Assembly (NCBI GenBank): GCA_016937155.1
Contig: JAFGWM010000046.1
Coordinates: forward strand, 1-64,000
Source of the DNA: Deltaproteobacteria bacterium
GTDB lineage: Bacteria; Myxococcota_A; Polyangia; HGW-17
Length of the DNA stretch: 64,000 nucleotides
Reading direction: 5' to 3'
This document shows positions 1 through 8,170 of the stretch, piece after piece. A model generated the notes under the pieces. The model saw nothing but the letters and a program-made list of their open reading frames with translations, did not search any database and was not told where the DNA came from. Position 1 is the first letter of the stretch. Each line of letters opens with the position of its first letter. The position numbers and the translations under genes are program-made.

Positions 1-102
1 ATAAGGAAAAAGAAAGATACCGGAGTGGTATACATACCGCCTTATTCACCAGAATTTAATCCAATTGAAAAGGCGTGGGCAAAGATAGAGGTTGCAAAGT
101 GA
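1..102 (+). pseudogene. IS630-family transposase, C-terminal fragment
   Basis: Frame 1 reads as the end of a DDE transposase. It carries VYIPPYSPEFNPIEKAW, the hallmark of the last catalytic block of IS630/Tc1-like transposases, in which the Glu of NPIEK is the final catalytic acid. The frame stops with TGA at 100-102, a few residues after KIE, whereas IS630 proteins normally continue for roughly 30-40 residues. The end is therefore probably broken by a frameshift or rearrangement. The 5' part lies outside the window, so I cannot tell whether the rest of the element is intact. It sits beside a large inverted repeat and other apparent debris. Confidence 0.72.
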
Positions 103-210
103 TTGAGATTGCTGCGCGACTGGGTTGGTCTGCGAGCTCATGGCTGGATTTGCGGTGTGAGTTTGATGACTGCTGCGCTGAATGTTAATGATTTTTCTAT
201 AATTCTGAGT

Positions 211-365
211 GCATTTCCGTCACCTCCTTTGGTAACGAAAACCCACCTAGCTGTGCAGGGCATCTGTCAACGACTTAAACCCCGCAGGGTCTCCGGAGGC
301 GGTCTTGACAGGTGTCATGCAGTCAGGTATTCGCAAACAGGAAGCAAAGGAGGTAACGGAAATGC
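211..365. repeat. Nested inverted repeat / large imperfect hairpin
   Basis: Outer arms at 211-231 and 345-365 are 21 bp long and complementary with one mismatch. The left arm starts GCATTTCCG and the right arm ends CGGAAATGC. An inner pair, 264-274 (CTGTCAACGAC) and 302-311 (GTCTTGACAG), pairs apart from one bulged base. The whole 155 bp can fold into a long two-part stem. It could be a small non-autonomous transposable element, the terminal repeat region of the neighbouring IS630-type element, or a structured RNA. No coding potential was recognised inside it. Confidence 0.6.
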
Positions 366-597
366 CGATCCTGAATTGAAAGCGGTCTCGATGCCACAAA
401 AGCACTTACCTTCAAAGTAAACACCCCAGCTTCTGACCCTGATTACCTGATTGACTGGCTACCTGTAATTAACAAATTTTAGTATCGTATTATTCATGAA
501 GCGGGCTAGTGCTCCCCGGGATATGTGTGGAAAAGTATTCCCTTAACTATTATTCCTTTTTGAGACTCAAAGGCTTTTAAAAGGGATATCAGTTTCA

Positions 598-699
598 ATG
601 TCACCTTTGATTATTTTGGGCACAATGTCATCACTTATTTACTTCACCTGGTTTCTTTATGGATACTTTGCTGTGGCCGAAAATCACACTAAAATGTAA
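598..699 (+). pseudogene. Short hydrophobic ORF, possible transporter remnant
   Basis: A 33-residue frame encodes one probable membrane helix (about 20 hydrophobic residues containing YFTWFLYGYF) followed by a polar tail. The frame is open back to 547 without a start and would add LLKGISVS just before the helix. The pattern of a Gly-Ile-Ser turn followed by a Trp/Tyr-Gly-rich helix is loosely like one helix of PQ-loop/SemiSWEET sugar transporters. It is too short to be one and has no convincing ribosome binding site. It may be a relic, a genuine small membrane protein, or chance. Confidence 0.22.
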
Positions 700-790
700 A
701 GTCATCGTTTAAAATGCCGATATGTCCCTGAGGAGAGTAATCTCTTATTTTTTCGGGAAGATAATTCCTTGCCGGTTTTCAGGAGTTGAT

Positions 791-1888
791 ATGAGAGATA
801 CGGTTAATTTTATTTCAGTACCCAAAGTGATGATTATTGATGATCATGTGGAATCCCTTGAACTTCTGGGGGAACTTCTAAGTAGGAGAGGTTACAACAT
901 TACATCCTATAAATCAGGTATTGAAGCAATGGCTGCTCTTTTAGAAAAAACACCGGATCTTATAATTCTTGATATAAATATGCCTGATATGAATGGTTTT
1001 GATGTTGCACTTTCAATAAGAGAGGAAATGGGATTTCGCGACATTCCTATACTATTTTTGAGTGGTGAAAAAGACCTGTCTTCTAAAATGAAAGCATTTA
1101 AGTTTGGTGCTGTGGACTATGTTACTAAACCTTTTCAGGTAACTGAGCTTCTTGCCAGAGTTGAATCACATCTCAGAATCCGTCATCTGCAGGTTCAGTT
1201 GGAAAACACAAACAGAGAACTTGAAAAAAGAGTCCTCGAACAGGTTAAAGAGATAAGTGAATCACAAATTGCAACAATAGCAGCACTTGCGAAGCTAGCT
1301 GAATCCAGAGATGATGACACGGGAAAACACATCGAAAGGGTGCAGACTTTTTGCAGAATGATTGCTGAAAAGATGAAAAATCATGTTCTTTTTTCTACCA
1401 GAATAGATGACACATTCATGGCTAATATTTATCATGCAAGCCCTCTTCATGACATTGGAAAAGTTGGAATTCCTGATGCTATTTTACTGAAACCGGGAAA
1501 ACTGACTTCTGAAGAGTTTGAGCAGATGAAAACTCATACAATCATTGGAGCGCATACTCTCGAAGAAGTAAAAGGAAAGTATCCTGCCAATAAATTTATT
1601 GAAATGGGAATTGAAATAGCAAAGTACCATCATGAGAAATGGAATGGCCAGGGATATCCCGAAGGCCTGCATGGAGAAGAAATTCCCCTAAGCGCAAGAA
1701 TCATGGCTGTAGTGGATGTTTATGATGCTCTTAGAGCAAAAAGACCATACAAAGATCCATTTTCACACGAAAAAACCATGGAAATAATAAAAGAAGGCTC
1801 TGGAACCCATTTTGATCCTGCAATAGTTAATATCATGCTTGCAATTGAAAAGGATATCAGAATTACAAGAGATTTTATGTCTGAATAA
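791..1888 (+). CDS. Response regulator with HD-GYP c-di-GMP phosphodiesterase output
   Basis: This is a two-domain signalling protein of the RpfG type. Residues about 13-135 form a receiver, with acidic residues in MIIDDH, phospho-acceptor Asp61 in LIILDINMPD and the conserved Lys in VTKPF. A short coiled linker leads to an HD-GYP domain. This has the metal-binding HD pair His220-Asp221 (LHDIGK), downstream HH in KYHHEKW, and the GYP signature at 288-290 (GQGYPEG). Members hydrolyse cyclic di-GMP in the cytosol when the receiver is phosphorylated. I chose ATG 791 because AGGAG sits five bases upstream. A longer frame from 722 would add 23 residues that are not part of the receiver fold. No cognate kinase is adjacent; the nearest is the hybrid kinase at 3924. 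Confidence 0.9.
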   Translation: MRDTVNFISVPKVMIIDDHVESLELLGELLSRRGYNITSYKSGIEAMAALLEKTPDLIILDINMPDMNGFDVALSIREEMGFRDIPILFLSGEKDLSSKMKAFKFGAVDYVTKPFQVTELLARVESHLRIRHLQVQLENTNRELEKRVLEQVKEISESQIATIAALAKLAESRDDDTGKHIERVQTFCRMIAEKMKNHVLFSTRIDDTFMANIYHASPLHDIGKVGIPDAILLKPGKLTSEEFEQMKTHTIIGAHTLEEVKGKYPANKFIEMGIEIAKYHHEKWNGQGYPEGLHGEEIPLSARIMAVVDVYDALRAKRPYKDPFSHEKTMEIIKEGSGTHFDPAIVNIMLAIEKDIRITRDFMSE

Positions 1889-2182
1889 ATGCCGATTCAG
1901 ATTTTCCGGATTTTTCAATCTAATTTAGTTCTAAAAATGCGTGTAAAGTAATTACAATGATAAAATTGTGACTGTTCTTCCGCATTGTCTTTCCTGAATT
2001 CATTAAATCCACAGTAGCAGGCAAATAAGAATGTCACTATTGTCACCGTTTGATATTTGTTCTGCTATTTTGAGTGTGAAAAATCCTCAATTTGCTAATA
2101 GAAAAAAACTAAAAAATTTAAGAAGTTAATAAACCTTGATGTCTCATCAATAGAGAATACAAATGTCTTAAGGAGGCGATAT

Positions 2183-3841
2183 ATGAACCTATTACTGTGC
2201 AGCGTATTCGGACCCTTTGGTGTTGATGATGAGTATGGAAGACAGGGAAACAAAATGGAGCTGTTTCACAACCAGATTACCAGAGAACAGGGAATTTTTT
2301 CATACCGGTTTCATCATGCGAGTTTTGGACTGTATTTTATAGCTGAAAATCTCAGAACTCCGGTCACTGTATTGGATTTTCCGAATGAGAAAGAATTTAT
2401 TGATGAAGTAAAAAAAGGATATACCCATGTTGGTATTTCCTTTATTTTACCAAATATAAAAAAAGCATCACGAATGGCAGATTTAATAAGAGAATTTGCT
2501 CCGGAATCAGAAATAATACTTGGAGGGCATGGCACTGCTCATCGTGATATTGAGACTCTTATTGACTGTGATCATGTATGCCGTGGAGAAGGGGTTGCCT
2601 GGTTAAGAAAATTCTTTGGAGAGCCTACTGACACTCCTTTGGTTCATCCACTTGTTAACAGTGCTCAGGACAGACGTGTAATGGGTGTGAAGTTACCGTC
2701 AGACAGTGGTGTTATTATCCCTGGTGTTGGTTGCCCAAATAAATGCAGATTCTGTAGCACTTCACATTATTTTAAGAATTATATTCCATTTCTTTCCACA
2801 GGCAGAGAAATATTTAATGTTTGCCAACGTTATGAAAAGGAGATGGGAATAACTGATTTTGGCGTTCTTGATGAAAATTTCATGAAACATACTGAACGGA
2901 TGTATGAACTTCTAGAGCTAATGGAAAAAAATAATAAATTCTATACTTTCAGCATATTCTCCAGCGCAGAAACTCTGGTATCATTGAAAGACTACAATAT
3001 TCTTTCCCGGTTAGGCATAAAAGTAATCTGGGTGGGAGTTGAATCTAAAACTGAAATTTATGATAAAAATAGAGGAATAAATCTCAAGATACTTTTTGCT
3101 CAATTGCAAAAACGGGGAATTAGTATTCTTGCCAGTGCCATTTTATTTCTGGAGCATCATGACAAGACTACAATATGGGAAGATATTGATTATGCCATTG
3201 ATCTTAAGCCTGAATATCTTCAATTTATGGAACTGGGGCCAATGCCGGATACTGAACTTTATAAGGAATATAAAAAGAAAAATATTCTAAGTCAGAATGT
3301 TCCATTTGAGGAAATGCATGGACAGGATAAGATCTGGTTTGATCACCCTGATTTCACAAGGGAGGAGTCTGCGAAATGGCTGAAGGCTGCATTTCAGCGG
3401 GACTACGAAATAAATGGTGCATCCTTTCTTAGATATGTGAGAACCGCTTTGAGGGGATACGAATGGGGTGTTAACAATAGCGACCGAAAAATCCGGAAAA
3501 GGGCTGAAAATGAAAAAAAATCTATTCTTGAGTTAAGATATTTTCTTATGGCTTCAACTCTTTTTAGCCAGAACAGCTCAACCTCACTTCTAATAAGAGA
3601 TATAAAGAGCAGATACCTAAGACTTTTTAATGGAAACGACTTGAAAACACGATTGTATTCATTTATCGTGACCTTAATGAGTATAAAATACTTTTTGTTT
3701 ATGAAGGCAGGGGTGGAAATGCCGCAGCCTTCAATGAAAAGCAAGAAGTTTCGTAGTGATAAATATATCACAAGTGAGCCTTTATGTGCTGAACCGGAAA
3801 TCCCTGTTGTCTCTAACCACCCAATTTCTCGTTCAGCATAA
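2183..3841 (+). CDS. B12-binding-type radical SAM protein
   Basis: The protein has 552 aa. The N-terminal ~160 residues look like the Rossmann-like cobalamin-binding region of class B radical SAM enzymes (THVGISFILPN, then EIILGGHGTAHRD). Next comes the radical SAM core with Cys184, Cys188 and Cys191 in GVGCPNKCRFC, the ligands of the 4Fe-4S cluster. Related proteins are methyltransferases or rearrangement enzymes acting on lipids, cofactors or peptides. Nothing here fixes the substrate. The ~130 C-terminal residues are basic and aromatic-rich and could contact a membrane or substrate. AAGGAGG a few bases before ATG 2183 supports the start. It appears monocistronic. Confidence 0.82.
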   Translation: MNLLLCSVFGPFGVDDEYGRQGNKMELFHNQITREQGIFSYRFHHASFGLYFIAENLRTPVTVLDFPNEKEFIDEVKKGYTHVGISFILPNIKKASRMADLIREFAPESEIILGGHGTAHRDIETLIDCDHVCRGEGVAWLRKFFGEPTDTPLVHPLVNSAQDRRVMGVKLPSDSGVIIPGVGCPNKCRFCSTSHYFKNYIPFLSTGREIFNVCQRYEKEMGITDFGVLDENFMKHTERMYELLELMEKNNKFYTFSIFSSAETLVSLKDYNILSRLGIKVIWVGVESKTEIYDKNRGINLKILFAQLQKRGISILASAILFLEHHDKTTIWEDIDYAIDLKPEYLQFMELGPMPDTELYKEYKKKNILSQNVPFEEMHGQDKIWFDHPDFTREESAKWLKAAFQRDYEINGASFLRYVRTALRGYEWGVNNSDRKIRKRAENEKKSILELRYFLMASTLFSQNSSTSLLIRDIKSRYLRLFNGNDLKTRLYSFIVTLMSIKYFLFMKAGVEMPQPSMKSKKFRSDKYITSEPLCAEPEIPVVSNHPISRSA

Positions 3842-3923
3842 ATAACTTGATATCCTGCAATCTTTTCGATAGAGTTTTCCTAACATTATAAACTGAAAAA
3901 TGTGAGCTAAGGCTGGTGTATCT

Positions 3924-6227
3924 GTGGCCGAAGAATTCGATTTCTTTTCAAATATTCTTAAATATATAGACGGGTTTTTTTATCGTTGCCGTAATGATGA
4001 ATTTTGGACCATGACGTACATCAGTTCAGGATTTGACCAGATAACAGGATATAAAAAAGAAAACATTATTGGAAATACCCTCTTCAGTTATGAGGATCTT
4101 ATTTTTCCTGATGACAGACAGTATGTTAGAAATGTTGTTGAAAAGCATCTTGAAGATAGAACGATTTTTAAACTCAGATATAGGCTTCTTAAGAAAAATG
4201 GTTCCGCAATATGGGTGGAAGAGAATGGTAGTGGTCTTTTTTCAGAAACAGGAGAACTCCTGTTTATTGAGGGTGTAGTAAGTAATATCCATGAATTGAA
4301 AATTTCTGAAATGGAAAGAGATAATGCTGTTGCTTCTCAATCACTTCTTTTTGAAAACTCTATGTCTGGAATTGCTTTCTGTAAAATATTACTTGATGAT
4401 AATTTTGACATAGCCGATTTTATTATTTATCAGGCAAATAATGAATTCAGGGCTCTTTTTCAAGAGAATAAACCAGTTAAAGGGGAATCTTTCACTTCAA
4501 TTATTCCTGAATTACTTGAAAAACCATTTTTTAAGCAATTCTGTAGTGTTGTAGAGAATAATGACCGTATTAAATTTGAAACTTATCTCTACTCCATCAG
4601 GAAATGGATTGAAATTACTTCATACCGGCTAATAGAAGAAAAAATTGCGATTCTTTTTAAGGATATTTCAAATGAACGCAATAAGGATAGGATGATTCAT
4701 GAGAGTGAAGAGCGATTCAGGGGTATTTTTGAAAATGCTCCTCTGGGAATGTTTTTATCCACTATTGAAGGCAGGTTTATAAAAGTTAATAAAGCACTTT
4801 CTGAAATGCTTGGATACCTGTCTCCGCAGGAAGTAGTTAATTCAGTAAAAAGTATTTCTGAAGATTTATACTTAAATCCTTTAGACCGTACGAAAATTCT
4901 GACTGAACAATTGAACACATCAACTATGTCTCACTATGTCAATGAATATAAAAAGGCTGATGGAAGTGTATTCAGTGCAAATCTGTATTTAAAAAAGATA
5001 ATGGATAAGGACAGTAAAATATATTTACTGGGTATCGTTGAAGATATTACAACTAAACTGAAAATTAAGGAAGAGAAGGAGAAACTGGAATCTCAAGTTA
5101 TTCAGGCTCAGAAAATGGAAGGAGTTGGCCGTCTTGCAGGAGGTCTAGCGCATGATTTGAATAATCTTCTTGTTCCAATACTTGGCTTCAGCGAATTACT
5201 GATTGATGATTGTAATGAAACTCAAAAAGATGCTCTTAATGAAATAAGAAGTGCAGCTTTCAGTTCAAGAGAACTGGTAAAAAGGCTACTGGTATTCAGT
5301 CGCTCCCATCAGATTTTGAAGTCTGAGATTGATTTCGTTTCACTGATAAAAAATTTTGAAAAACTAATCAGAGGTTCTATTCGGGAAAATATTGAACTGG
5401 ATATTTCCACGGAAATTGAAGAAGGTTGGATTTCCGCTGACAAAACCCAGCTTGAACAGGTGGTGCTGAATTTAACAGTTAACTCTCAGGATGCAATAAA
5501 GGGTCATGGTAAAATCTCTATAAAAACATACACTGAAGTAATTTCAGAGGATAATCCTCTCTACTCAGTTTTGAATAAGGGAACATATCTGTGTTGTGAC
5601 TTTACGGATAATGGTTCAGGAATACCTCCAGATATTCTTAAAAATATTTTTGTACCATTTTTTACCACAAAATCACCGGATTCTGGGACGGGACTTGGTT
5701 TGTCAACCGTTTATGGAATTATACATCAGCATCACGGGCATATTACAGTCGAGTCTGAAATAGATACAGGAACCACTTTTAAGGTAATGCTCCCCGTTAT
5801 TGATAAACCCTCTGTTGATGAAAAGTCGTCTCCTTCTTCAAAGGAGCTGTTTTTAGCCCATGGTGAGACTATTCTGATTGTAGAAGATGATCAGAATGTA
5901 CTTAATCTTACAAGAAATATTTTAAAACGTTTCAAGTACAATGTTTTGACAGCTACTCATAAAGAAGAAGCGATGGAAAAACTCATTCATAATGAGGTAA
6001 ATTTAATGGTTACGGATATTGTAATGCCGGGAATTCACGGTCCTGAATTATACAGATATGCTAAAGAGCTGAATATTGACCTTAAAGTTCTTTATATGTC
6101 GGGTTATGATGAAAACTATATTCAAAAGTCTTTTCCTGAGATAAATGATGATAACTTTATTAATAAACCGTTCAGTATCAATGACTTCGGTGAAAAAGTA
6201 AATAGAATTCTAAAAAATCAGGATTAA
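3924..6227 (+). CDS. PAS-domain hybrid sensor histidine kinase with C-terminal receiver
   Basis: The protein has 767 aa and no obvious membrane helix, so it is probably a cytoplasmic sensor. Three PAS-like segments (about 15-130, 140-255, 265-385; the last begins [14 protein letters not shown]) precede a HisKA helix with phospho-acceptor His410 in [11 protein letters not shown]. The HATPase domain has the N box ([10 protein letters not shown]), G1 box (DNGSGIPPD) and G2 box ([12 protein letters not shown]). The last 125 residues are a receiver with Asp698 in VTDIVMPG and Lys in NKPF. Phosphate can pass internally from His to Asp, but no separate output domain is fused. GTG 3924 is the start, with a weak TAAGG upstream. 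Its output partner is unknown. Confidence 0.9.
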   Translation: MAEEFDFFSNILKYIDGFFYRCRNDEFWTMTYISSGFDQITGYKKENIIGNTLFSYEDLIFPDDRQYVRNVVEKHLEDRTIFKLRYRLLKKNGSAIWVEENGSGLFSETGELLFIEGVVSNIHELKISEMERDNAVASQSLLFENSMSGIAFCKILLDDNFDIADFIIYQANNEFRALFQENKPVKGESFTSIIPELLEKPFFKQFCSVVENNDRIKFETYLYSIRKWIEITSYRLIEEKIAILFKDISNERNKDRMIHESEERFRGIFENAPLGMFLSTIEGRFIKVNKALSEMLGYLSPQEVVNSVKSISEDLYLNPLDRTKILTEQLNTSTMSHYVNEYKKADGSVFSANLYLKKIMDKDSKIYLLGIVEDITTKLKIKEEKEKLESQVIQAQKMEGVGRLAGGLAHDLNNLLVPILGFSELLIDDCNETQKDALNEIRSAAFSSRELVKRLLVFSRSHQILKSEIDFVSLIKNFEKLIRGSIRENIELDISTEIEEGWISADKTQLEQVVLNLTVNSQDAIKGHGKISIKTYTEVISEDNPLYSVLNKGTYLCCDFTDNGSGIPPDILKNIFVPFFTTKSPDSGTGLGLSTVYGIIHQHHGHITVESEIDTGTTFKVMLPVIDKPSVDEKSSPSSKELFLAHGETILIVEDDQNVLNLTRNILKRFKYNVLTATHKEEAMEKLIHNEVNLMVTDIVMPGIHGPELYRYAKELNIDLKVLYMSGYDENYIQKSFPEINDDNFINKPFSINDFGEKVNRILKNQD

Positions 6228-6235
6228 GTGAAAAT

Positions 6236-8059
6236 TTATTTTACTGGGCGAATTACTTTAATAGTCAGAGTGCCCTCAGGAACTTCGATTGATTCAGTGG
6301 ATTCCTTATAACCAGAGCCTTTTACTGTTGTCTTGTAGGAACCAGGAGCTATCTTTCTCAATATCAGTGATTCACCGGGTTTAACCACTTCATCTTTTTT
6401 GTGACCATCAATAGTGAGAACCGCAGGACTACTGCCTGCAGGAATTAATATCAGACTTGTTTCATCCTTTGCTTGAGCGCTGCTACCACCTGAAAACAGA
6501 AGTTTGCCCAAAATCATGCCCACTATGAGAGCTCCGGCAATAGAACCGCCGAGTATCATCATCTGTTTTTTATTATCCGGACCTGACGAAATATCTCTAT
6601 CTTTTGCAGTTTCAGATTTGGCAGGAGTAGACAATCCCGGAATTGCGAAATCTGGTAGGCTCTCAACTCTGTTCGGTGAAGGAGGTTGAGGTGCGGGCAA
6701 TGGAGAAGGCATCGGTCCAGGGCCCTGAGGTCTTCCTGGGGGTACCGATGGGCCATTCCTCATGGGGGAAGCGGGGGAAGGGGAAGCAGATGGAGCTCCA
6801 GGAATCTGCATGGATGGATCATCATCATCAAAGAGAACAGTTTTCTGTTCTCCGAGATCATCATCATCGTCTTCAAGGAACATGGTTTTGGCTTCGCCTA
6901 TGTCATCTTCCTCCTCATCAAGAAACATGGTTTTCTCTGAGTAAATATCCTGGGCTTGCGCTCCTGCTTTAAGAGTATCGTTGAATGCGAGGTTCCCACG
7001 CCCACCGTCATCTTCATCATCCATCATAATGACGGTTTCTCCATCCTCCTCAACCTGTGGTTTTGCAGTATTTGCCGGTTCCTGAGTCATTGCCAGCATT
7101 TGCTCAAGGGTTTCCTTCTCTTTCCCGAGTTCCTGTGCAAATACTTTCTTCATCCATGTACCAAGCCGCTTGCCTGTATAAGTTGGTGTTGTGGAATGAA
7201 TGAATGCCTCAAGGTCATCCTGCATATCGCTAGCCCATGCATATCTGTCTTCAACATCTCTTGCAAGAGCCTTAAGAATTATTTTTTCTATTCCTTCAGG
7301 TATTTTAGGATTAACCTGTCTTGGAGTTAGAATTTCAACGTTTCTTACTTTCTCAAGAACTTCCAGATCACTGTTCCCATGGAAAAGCGGACGGGAGGTG
7401 AGCATTTCGAATAAAAGGGTTCCAATTGCAAAAACATCACTTCGCCTATCAATTGGAAGTCCACGAACCTGCTCAGGCGACATATAACCAAATTTCCCCT
7501 TAAGTACACCGGCTGCTGTATGTGATGAGCGATCCCTGGCTTTTGCAATGCCAAAATCAATTATTTTCACTTCACCTTCATACCCTATGAGAATATTCTG
7601 GGGACTAACATCCCTATGAATAATTCCCATTGTAGCTCCCTCAGCATCCTTCTTTTTATGTGCATAATCAAGGGCTTCACATATGCGTGAGGTTATAAAC
7701 GCAGCCTGAAATGGATTCATGAAAGCTCGCTGCTTTTTAAACTTTGTTAAAATAGCAAGCAGATCCTTTCCCCATATATATTCCATTGCTATAAAATGGT
7801 GTCCCTCAATTCTTCCAAGTTCAAAAATCTGGGCAATATTCTGATGAGCCAATTGACCGCTGATTTTTGCTTCATCAATGAACATTTTGATAAAATCTTT
7901 ATCATCACTCATGTTCGGGTGGATTCTCTTGATAGCAAGTATCTTTTCGAACTGTGCGGCACCTGTGGCTTTAGCTCTGAAAATTTCAGCCATACCACCG
8001 ATGGCTACTCTATCTAACAGTATATATTTTCCGAACTGTTGTGGTCGTCTTGAAACCAT
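6236..8059 (-). CDS. Ser/Thr protein kinase with Thr-acidic repeats, TM helix and PEGA-like C-terminus
   Basis: Residues about 8-280 are a Hanks-type kinase domain: glycine-rich loop VAIGGMAEIF, Lys in AIKRIH, catalytic loop HRDVSPQN, DFG in IIDFGIAKA, and activation-segment GYMSPEQVRG. HRDVSPQN is typical of myxobacterial kinases. The linker carries Thr342, Thr377, Thr392 and Thr407, each followed by hydrophobic residues and an acidic run; the last three are spaced exactly 15 residues apart. A Pro-rich stretch, one membrane helix (about 515-540) and a ~60-residue PEGA-like domain follow. The kinase is thus cytoplasmic and the PEGA part external. It is convergent with the hybrid kinase gene, leaving 8 bp between the stops. 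AGGA upstream supports ATG 8059. Confidence 0.93.
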   Translation of the reverse strand: MVSRRPQQFGKYILLDRVAIGGMAEIFRAKATGAAQFEKILAIKRIHPNMSDDKDFIKMFIDEAKISGQLAHQNIAQIFELGRIEGHHFIAMEYIWGKDLLAILTKFKKQRAFMNPFQAAFITSRICEALDYAHKKKDAEGATMGIIHRDVSPQNILIGYEGEVKIIDFGIAKARDRSSHTAAGVLKGKFGYMSPEQVRGLPIDRRSDVFAIGTLLFEMLTSRPLFHGNSDLEVLEKVRNVEILTPRQVNPKIPEGIEKIILKALARDVEDRYAWASDMQDDLEAFIHSTTPTYTGKRLGTWMKKVFAQELGKEKETLEQMLAMTQEPANTAKPQVEEDGETVIMMDDEDDGGRGNLAFNDTLKAGAQAQDIYSEKTMFLDEEEDDIGEAKTMFLEDDDDDLGEQKTVLFDDDDPSMQIPGAPSASPSPASPMRNGPSVPPGRPQGPGPMPSPLPAPQPPSPNRVESLPDFAIPGLSTPAKSETAKDRDISSGPDNKKQMMILGGSIAGALIVGMILGKLLFSGGSSAQAKDETSLILIPAGSSPAVLTIDGHKKDEVVKPGESLILRKIAPGSYKTTVKGSGYKESTESIEVPEGTLTIKVIRPVK

Positions 8060-8170
8060 ATTATTAAATTCCTATACCTTAAATTGTAAAGTAAACTATC
8101 AGGTTCAGTTTGATGGATTATAAACATAGAGTATAAAATCTCAATGAATTTTTTTTACTCAGAAAACTGC

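Larger units (their letters stand above)
103..790. other. Gene-poor remnant region after the transposase fragment
   Basis: No convincing intact gene is present here. The long open frame from 103 has low-complexity, unnatural composition and is not called. The stretch holds an imperfect inverted repeat (211-365, listed separately) and a short open frame at 375-482 that reads like a degraded protein end (TFKVNTPASDPDYLIDWLP). It also holds a short hydrophobic frame ending at 699 (listed separately). Together with the transposase piece, this suggests an old insertion or deletion site. The last part, up to 790, contains the leader of the HD-GYP gene. Confidence 0.5.

Noticed and set aside
103-420. 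105-residue open frame after the transposase fragment
   Set aside because: Composition and lack of recognisable motif look like chance; it runs through the inverted repeat and has no ribosome binding site.
375-482. Short frame reading TFKVNTPASDPDYLIDWLP as a possible broken gene
   Set aside because: No start codon with a binding site, only ~35 residues and no homologue I can name; left as part of the remnant-region note.
6504-6972. Overlapping plus-strand frames opposite the kinase linker
   Set aside because: They arise from the acidic/Pro-rich repeat codons of the kinase linker.
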